DNA from: Desulfobacterales bacterium
Lineage (GTDB): Bacteria > Desulfobacterota > Desulfobacteria > Desulfobacterales > SpSt-501
Assembly (NCBI GenBank): GCA_025454255.1
Contig: JALOOU010000018.1
Coordinates: 1 to 36,470 of the forward strand
DNA: 36,470 nt
Reading direction: 5' to 3'
The notes under the pieces were generated by a model. It was not told the DNA's origin. It did no database searches and was given only the letters and a program-made list of their open reading frames with translations. The position numbers and the translations under genes were made by a program. Shown here piece after piece: positions 31,915 through 36,470 of this stretch. The number at the start of each line of letters is the position of its first letter. The stretch's first letter is position 1.

Positions 31915-32883
31915 TCAGCCGGAGGCTCGCCGGCCGGGGGAGCTTCGAACGGTCTCGTAGAATACGGAATGTTCCCGCCGCACGGTCACGGCCTCCCCCC
32001 GGTCGCAAAGATCGGCCAGGCGCTTGGCGCTCTCGTGGATGTGCAGGCCGAGGCCGGCCGCGACGCCCTCCGCGGTACAGGGCCGGATGCGGATCAACGC
32101 GAGGATGTCCGCATCCGTCGCGGAGCCGGCGGCCGCCGCCGTCCCGCCGGCGAATCCCTCGCTGATCACCTCGGCCGCGGGGTCGAACAACGCGGCCAGG
32201 GCGGCCAGCCGTTCGGGGGGCACGGAACGAGCGCCCTCCTCGGAAGGGGGCCGCGAGACCGTGTTCAGTTGGACTTTCGCAGGCCTTATGTGTCGAATCC
32301 GGTCGGCCAGGCGCTGGACCTCCTCAGGGGTTCCGGTGACGCCCTCCAGCAGGAAAACCTCCAGCCAGACGGGCTTGCGGAACCGTCGGGTGAATTCGGC
32401 GATGCCGTTCACCATGGCTTCGAATTCGATCTTCGAGTGCGGGCGGTTCACCTGTTGAAATAGCCCTGCATCGCCGGCATCCAGAGACGGCAGCAGCAGA
32501 TCCGCCTCCATCAACGACGCCTGGACGTCGAGCGACCACAACATCGACCCGTTGGTGATCACGGCCACCGGCACTCTGGTCATGCGCTTGATGCCCTGCA
32601 CCACCTCCCCGATCCCAGCGTGCAGCGTCGGCTCACCCGACCCCGCCAGACTCACGAAATCCGGGAGCAGGGGGCCGGCGAGTTTCGCCTCCACCTCGGC
32701 CAGCAGATCCCCCACCGGCACATAGTCATCTAACCGGATGGTCAGGTTCGTGGTGCGCCCCAGCTGGCAGTAGACGCAGTCATACGTGCAGGTCTTGAAA
32801 GGCACGAGATCCACGCCGAGCGACCGGCCGAGCCGGCGGGAGGCCACCGGGCCGTAGACATATTTGTAACGCTTGGTCCTCAT
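31915..32883 (-). CDS. Radical SAM protein (COG0731-like)
   Basis: A 322-residue radical SAM enzyme opening with YKYVYGPVASRRLGRSLGVD and Cys32-x3-Cys36-x2-Cys39 (TCTYDCVYCQLG). LAGSGEPTLHAGIGEV, VAVITNGSML and LPSLDAGD follow, the SAM-binding motifs. The C-terminal 90 residues form a winged-helix-like part (ADILALIRIRPCTAEGVAAG). This type is regularly found with NifX-like and Mrp genes; its product is not known. ATG 32883 overlaps the stop of the NifX-like gene (ATGA). Confidence 0.92.
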   Translation of the reverse strand: MRTKRYKYVYGPVASRRLGRSLGVDLVPFKTCTYDCVYCQLGRTTNLTIRLDDYVPVGDLLAEVEAKLAGPLLPDFVSLAGSGEPTLHAGIGEVVQGIKRMTRVPVAVITNGSMLWSLDVQASLMEADLLLPSLDAGDAGLFQQVNRPHSKIEFEAMVNGIAEFTRRFRKPVWLEVFLLEGVTGTPEEVQRLADRIRHIRPAKVQLNTVSRPPSEEGARSVPPERLAALAALFDPAAEVISEGFAGGTAAAAGSATDADILALIRIRPCTAEGVAAGLGLHIHESAKRLADLCDRGEAVTVRREHSVFYETVRSSPGRRASG

Positions 32884-33413
32884 GGACGCCCGCCGCCGCG
32901 CCCCATGCCGCGGCCCATTCCTCTGCCGCGGCCGCTGCCGCCCCCCATCCCCCGGCCCCCGCCGGCCAATCCTCGGCCGGTGCCGCGGCCTGTGCCGGCA
33001 GCCCCGTCGGCCCAATTCGGATCTCTTGCAGGGCCTTTTGGAGAAAATGGCCGCGGACCGGATGCGGCGGCAGCCGGAGGTCGATAGGAACGGGTCGATT
33101 CGCCGGCTTTGAAGCGTTCGATCGCCTCGCGTGCCGTTCCCGTGCATCCCGACACGATCGCGATTCCGGCCGCCTGCAGGGCCTTTTGCGCATTGGGGCC
33201 GCAGCTGCCGGTCAACAGGTGGCTGATGGCCCGGCCGGCCAGCAGTTCGGCTGCCTGGATGCCTGCGCCTCCCGGGGCGGCGCGGCCGGCGTTCTCGATC
33301 GCCTCCACGTCGAGCGTCTCCGTGTCGACCACCAGGATGAACGGGCACCGTCCAAAGCGCGGGTCGATCCGAGAATCCAGGGAGGGTCCTTCAGTGCTGA
33401 TAGCCACTCTCAT
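32880..33413 (-). CDS. NifX/NifB-C-like (dinitrogenase cofactor) protein with Gly/Arg-rich tail
   Basis: A 177-residue protein. Residues 1-110 are a dinitrogenase iron-molybdenum cofactor-binding domain (MRVAISTEGPSLDSRIDPRFGR; VVDTETLDVEAIEN; GAGIQAAELLAGRAISHLLTGSCGPNAQKALQAAGI). The last 35-40 residues are almost only Gly, Arg and Met (GRGMGGGSGRGRGMGR and so on), seen in some members of this group. AGGAG lies 7 nt before ATG 33413; the next ATG upstream (33419) is nearly on top of it. It overlaps both neighbours and likely handles a metal cluster. Confidence 0.88.
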   Translation of the reverse strand: MRVAISTEGPSLDSRIDPRFGRCPFILVVDTETLDVEAIENAGRAAPGGAGIQAAELLAGRAISHLLTGSCGPNAQKALQAAGIAIVSGCTGTAREAIERFKAGESTRSYRPPAAAASGPRPFSPKGPARDPNWADGAAGTGRGTGRGLAGGGRGMGGGSGRGRGMGRGMGRGGGRP

Positions 33414-33852
33414 TTTCATTCTCCTTTGCCGCCTTCTGATACCGCTTGGATTGCGAGCGCCGGCGGGCGGTCTCTTTTTTGCGCATTTCGGAGCGAGACG
33501 CGGCAGGGGGGCGCTCACTGCGAGCCCCCGGCATCTGAAAGCAGGCGTCCGCGAGCGTCCCGGCCAAAAATGCCTCGACCAGAGCCTCGAGGTCTCCGCA
33601 GACGAACCCCTTGACTTTTATTCCCGCTCCGATCAGTGCGTTTTCCAGCGTCCGGGAGACCGCCCCACAAAGCACCAACTCGGCTCCCAGCCCGGCCACC
33701 TCCTGCGCCCTGCGGACCGGGTCGAGGCTCGCCAGCCTGAAGTTGTCCCGCCGCCGCTCCCGCCCGCGTTCGATGTCGATGACCACGATGGCGTCGGATG
33801 CGTCGAACACCGGCGATACACGTCCTTTCCAGTGCGGGATAGCGATCTTCAT
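33391..33852 (-). CDS. NifX-like cofactor-binding protein, first gene of the operon
   Basis: A 153-residue protein beginning MKIAIPHWKGRVSPVFDASD, the usual start of this family, followed by VVIDIERGRERRRDNFRLAS, VRRAQEVAGLGAELVLCGAVSRTLENALIGAGIKVKGFVCGDLEALVEAFLAG and a basic tail. It belongs to the same dinitrogenase-cofactor family as its neighbour. ATG 33858 is also in frame; a sigma-54 site puts the transcript start at about 33856, so 33852 is preferred and the leader would be almost absent. Its 3' end overlaps the next gene by 23 nt. Confidence 0.85.
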   Translation of the reverse strand: MKIAIPHWKGRVSPVFDASDAIVVIDIERGRERRRDNFRLASLDPVRRAQEVAGLGAELVLCGAVSRTLENALIGAGIKVKGFVCGDLEALVEAFLAGTLADACFQMPGARSERPPAASRSEMRKKETARRRSQSKRYQKAAKENENESGYQH

Positions 33853-33866
33853 TGCCATCAAACCGT

Positions 33867-33882
33867 GGCAAGGTTCATGCCA
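33867..33882 (-). promoter_or_regulatory. Sigma-54 promoter of the NifX-radical SAM-Mrp operon
   Basis: Leftward: TGGCATG (33882-33876), 4 nt, TTGCC (33871-33867), a full -24/-12 match. The expected start is about 33856, 4 nt before ATG 33852. Confidence 0.6.
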
Positions 33883-33944
33883 ATGCACGCGGGTGTCATA
33901 ACTGATTGATCCCCGAAAGTTAGATGGGCGGCGGTGCAGGCCGG

Positions 33945-33974
33945 TTGACATTAGTGTTGCAGCATGCAATTAAT
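33945..33974 (+). promoter_or_regulatory. Candidate sigma-70 promoter of the sigma-54 activator gene
   Basis: TTGACA (33945-33950), 18-nt spacer, ATTAAT (33969-33974). Start near 33981 gives a leader of about 50 nt. Confidence 0.45.
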
Positions 33975-34031
33975 TCAGTATTTTCAGTGTGCATTTCGCA
34001 CGACTGCCAACTTCATCAGCGAGGCTGCCGC

Positions 34032-35396
34032 ATGGGCCATGGACCTAAATCCATCATACAGGATGTCATCTTGGATTCGATCAACGAGGGGGTCTTCACG
34101 GTGGATCTTGAATGGCGCATCACCGCCTTCAACCGTGCAGCCGAGAGAATCACCGGGATCAGACGCCAGGATGCCATCGGCAAGTGCTGCTGCGACGTTT
34201 TCCATGCCGATATCTGCGAGAAAGAGTGCGCCCTGAGGAAAACGTTTGAAAACGGCAAACCGGTAGTGAACGCAACCGCCCACATCATCACCAGCCAGGG
34301 TCGCCGCGTGCCCATCCGCATTTCCACCGCGATTCTGAAAAATGACACCCGCCGGGTGATCGGGGGGGTGGAGACGTTTCAGGACCTCAGCCAGGTCGAG
34401 CAGCTGCAGAAGCAGCTCGAGGGCCGCTTCACCTTCGAGGACATCGTCGGCCGCAGCCCCGCCATGACGCGGCTTTTCGAACTGCTGCCGCAGATATCCG
34501 CGAGCAGCAGCAGCGTCCTGATAGAAGGTCCCAGCGGAACCGGAAAAGAGCTGTTTGCGCGCGCCATCCACAATCTCTCCCCGCGCCGCAAAAGGCCGTT
34601 TGTCGCCGTCAACTGCGCCGCGCTTCCGGACACGCTGCTGGAGAGCGAACTGTTCGGGTACAGGGCCGGCGCCTTTACGGACGCTCGGCGCGACAAGGCC
34701 GGCCGCTTCGTTTTGGCCGAAGGCGGGACGATTTTTTTAGATGAGATCGGCGACGTTTCCCCCGCGCTCCAGGTGCGGTTGCTCAGAGTGCTGCAGGAGC
34801 GCGTGGTGGAGCCTCTGGGCGCAGTGCGGCCCGTTCCGGTCGATGTGAGGGTCGTGGCGGCCACCAACAAAGAACTGGCCAAGCTCGTAAAGGAAGGAAA
34901 GTTCCGCGACGACCTATACTACCGCATTCGTGTCATCCACCTCCATCTGCCGAATCTGCGGCAGCGCCGCGAAGACATCCCCTTGCTGGTCGGTCACTTG
35001 GTGGCAAAGTTCAACCGCCTGCAGGGCAAGGACATCGCCGGGGTTTCGGTGGAAGCCATGGCCCGCCTCATGGATTACGATTTCCCGGGCAACGTCCGGG
35101 AGTTGGAGAACATCGTCGAGCAGGCGTTCGTGCTCTGCCGAGGAGGCATCATCGAACTGCACCATCTGCCGCCCGAGCTGCGCCCGGCGCCCGGCGGCCC
35201 GGCGGAGGCCGTCAACCCGATGAGCTTGCAGTCCATGGAAAAGCTCATGATCGCCGAAGTTCTTCGGCGCTATCAGGGCGACCGGCGGCGGGCTTCGCGG
35301 GAATTGGGCATCAACCCCAGCACCCTCTATCGGAAGATCAAAAGCCTGGGGGTGGAGGTGCCTGAAAGCGACGGTCGACACCGCCGAAAGCAATAG
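34032..35396 (+). CDS. PAS-containing sigma-54-dependent transcriptional activator
   Basis: A 454-residue regulator. A PAS domain (about 10-115; DSINEGVFTVDLEWRITAFN) holds a Cys group, GKCCCDVFHADICEKECAL, possibly a redox or Fe-S sensor. An AAA+ domain (about 145-375) follows: Walker A GPSGTGKE, NCAALPDTLLESELFGYRAG, the sigma-54-contact loop reading GAFTDA instead of GAFTGA, Walker B GGTIFLDEIGD, and FPGNVRELEN. The C-terminus has a Fis-type helix-turn-helix (GDRRRASRELGINPSTLYRK). ATG 34032 has GAGG upstream; the frame is open to 33924. It lies between two operons with sigma-54 promoters, which it probably controls. Confidence 0.95.
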   Translation: MGHGPKSIIQDVILDSINEGVFTVDLEWRITAFNRAAERITGIRRQDAIGKCCCDVFHADICEKECALRKTFENGKPVVNATAHIITSQGRRVPIRISTAILKNDTRRVIGGVETFQDLSQVEQLQKQLEGRFTFEDIVGRSPAMTRLFELLPQISASSSSVLIEGPSGTGKELFARAIHNLSPRRKRPFVAVNCAALPDTLLESELFGYRAGAFTDARRDKAGRFVLAEGGTIFLDEIGDVSPALQVRLLRVLQERVVEPLGAVRPVPVDVRVVAATNKELAKLVKEGKFRDDLYYRIRVIHLHLPNLRQRREDIPLLVGHLVAKFNRLQGKDIAGVSVEAMARLMDYDFPGNVRELENIVEQAFVLCRGGIIELHHLPPELRPAPGGPAEAVNPMSLQSMEKLMIAEVLRRYQGDRRRASRELGINPSTLYRKIKSLGVEVPESDGRHRRKQ

Positions 35397-35677
35397 TGCG
35401 GGTTGCAATCATGCTGCCTGCCCTGCCTTGATCGTCCCGCTGCCTCGCACACCCTTTTTTCGTTTTAACACCCCGATCTGACATTTTATTTTTCTGACAG
35501 TCACGTGCGGCGGCCAGATGGCATGCGCCTTGCTTTTCATTCAGCGTCGCTTCCCGATTCGCTCCAATAATAATTCGGTCGCGCTGCCGCCGGTTTGATA
35601 TGTTGCGCTCAGGCGGCAGGGTCGGCTTTGATATTTCCGGTGCGCCGGTTAACGTTGCCACTAAAGGAGGAGATCCG
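35397..35677. other. Intergenic region with sigma-54 promoter and leader
   Basis: This 281-nt gap holds a T-rich end after the activator gene (about 35450-35466), a direct repeat TCTGACA (35477-35483 and 35493-35499), the sigma-54 promoter (35519-35534) and a leader with hairpin CTGCCGCC (35584-35591)/GGCGGCAG (35612-35619). No gene is supported. Confidence 0.6.
35519..35534 (+). promoter_or_regulatory. Sigma-54 promoter of the HdrD-like gene
   Basis: TGGCATG (35519-35525), 4 nt, TTGCT (35530-35534), a full consensus match. The expected start is about 35545, leaving a 133-nt leader before ATG 35678. Confidence 0.7.
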
Positions 35678-36470
35678 ATGGAGGAGGGTGTTATTCGGGT
35701 TGGCGGTAACAAGCGGTCGACGTTCATCGACCAGGTCAAGGCCATTCTGCCGGAGGGGGGCAATCTCAGCCTCTGTCTCACCTGCGGCGCGTGCTCCTCC
35801 GGCTGCCCGGCCACGGGGCTCGAGGGGATGGACCCGCGCAAGTTCCTGCGGATGGCCGCGCTCGGGCTGGACGAGGAGATCCTCAAGTCTGACTGGGTGT
35901 GGATGTGCACCATGTGCCAGCGGTGCATCTATGTTTGCCCCATGAAAATCGACATCCCGCGGCTCATCTACAACGCCCGGGCCAGCTGGCCCCGGGAAAA
36001 ACGGCCCAAGGGCATTTTAGGCTCCTGCGACATGGCCCTGCGCAACGAGAGCTGCAGCGCCATGGGCGCCTCGCCCGAGGACTTCCGGTTTGTCGTGGAG
36101 GATGTGCTCGAGGAGTACCGGGAGGAGCAGCCGGAGTTCGCCGACATGCAGGCGCCGATCGACAAGGTGGGGGCCGAGTTTTTTCTGAATCAGAATTCCA
36201 GGGAACCGGTGACCGAACCCGACGAAATGGTGCCCCTATGGAAAATCCTGCACCTCGTCGGGGCCGACTGGACTTACGGCTCCAAGGGGTGGGGCGGTGA
36301 AAACTACTGCATGTTCCTTGCGGACAACGATGCGTGGAAGCACACCACCGGCCTTGCGGTCAAGCAGGCGAACGATCTGGGGTGCAAGGTCTTTCTCAAC
36401 ACCGAGTGAGGGCACGTGACCTTCTCAGTCCTGGAAGGACTGAAAAAGTTCAACCTCGAGCACAACTTCG
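35678..36470 (+). CDS. HdrD/DsrK-like Fe-S protein, probable selenoprotein (Sec at TGA 36407-36409; C-terminus beyond window)
   Basis: AAAGGAGG precedes ATG 35678. Residues 33-43 (CLTCGACSSGC) and 77-87 (CTMCQRCIYVC), each closed by Pro, bind two [4Fe-4S] clusters as in HdrC/HdrD/GlpC proteins. After a linker comes the first part of a CCG-type domain: DWTYGSKGWGGENYCMFLAD and GCKVFLNTE. Residue 244 is encoded by TGA, then GHVTFSVLEGLKKFNLEHNF continues in frame to the edge. Relatives have Cys in this Glu-Cys-Gly-His position, so TGA most likely encodes selenocysteine. A hairpin at 36425-36443 is a candidate SECIS. Such proteins reduce disulfides or heterodisulfides in anaerobic energy metabolism. 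If read as a stop, the product would be a truncated 243-residue protein. Confidence 0.85.
36425..36443 (+). promoter_or_regulatory. Candidate bacterial SECIS element
   Basis: TCAGTCCT (36425-36432) and AGGACTGA (36436-36443) form a perfect 8-bp stem with loop GGA. The loop begins 23 nt after the TGA, within the spacing of known bacterial SECIS elements (about 16-37 nt), and begins with G as they require. Confidence 0.7.

Noticed and set aside
35397..35466. GTGCGGG ... CCCGC ... CGCAC with T-run after the activator gene as a terminator
   Set aside because: The loop is too long and the pairing broken; only the T-rich end is clear.
35678..36409. Reading the HdrD-like gene as ending at TGA 36409
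   Set aside because: The domain is cut in the middle of a conserved motif, the frame continues with matching sequence, and a SECIS-like hairpin follows.

Overview
The window is GC-rich, densely coded DNA from an anaerobic bacterium, most likely a Desulfobacterota (deltaproteobacterial) lineage. That placement is inferred from gene content: an HdrD/DsrK-like protein with an in-frame UGA read as selenocysteine, NifX-like/radical SAM/Mrp-NBP35 genes beside a sigma-54 activator, an ADP-forming acyl-CoA synthetase, an Rrf2 Fe-S regulator and an exported superoxide dismutase. No rRNA, tRNA, CRISPR array, integrase or intact insertion sequence was seen.

Layout. 1-4151 (minus): MscS-type channel (cut by the left edge) behind a DUF4410-like lipoprotein, a PNPOx-fold flavin protein, an exported Mn-type SOD and an unknown exported protein. 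4414-8555 (minus): tight operon of a PQQ-type sugar dehydrogenase, the two subunits of an ADP-forming acyl-CoA synthetase and an EamA transporter. 8764-14430 (plus): two overlapping dynamin-like membrane GTPases followed by a divergent nitronate-monooxygenase-like TIM-barrel protein with a Cys-rich tail. 14505-17819 (minus): hotdog thioesterase, trypsin-like protease with TPRs, iron-type alcohol dehydrogenase. 18207-23385: LOG-family protein, DUF4124 protein, an orphan 321-residue protein, a structured region ending in a strong plus-strand terminator, an Rrf2 regulator, a DnaJ-type co-chaperone, a mini zinc ribbon and a Nudix hydrolase. 23502-27803: DUF5658 membrane protein, B12-binding radical SAM enzyme, FmdB zinc ribbon, UPF0173 metallo-hydrolase and queuosine-precursor transporter. 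28067-30576: small cysteine-rich proteins, a flavodoxin-like gene broken by an internal deletion, and a MerR regulator.

The most coherent unit is 30915 to the right edge. A sigma-54 activator (34032-35396) lies between two operons, each preceded by a good -24/-12 element: leftward NifX-like, NifX-like with a Gly/Arg-rich tail, radical SAM and Mrp/NBP35 (all but the last overlapping), and rightward the HdrD-like Fe-S protein. The HdrD-like reading frame does not end at its TGA (36407-36409). The frame stays open to the window edge, the codon sits where relatives have Cys in a Glu-Cys-Gly-His context, and a perfect 8-bp hairpin with a GGA loop follows at bacterial SECIS spacing. I read it as a selenoprotein.

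The least described unit is the dynamin-like GTPase pair with the nitronate-monooxygenase-like protein. Many long alternative-frame ORFs over GC-rich genes were judged shadows and left out. All family calls rest on motif recognition by eye; no database search was run.
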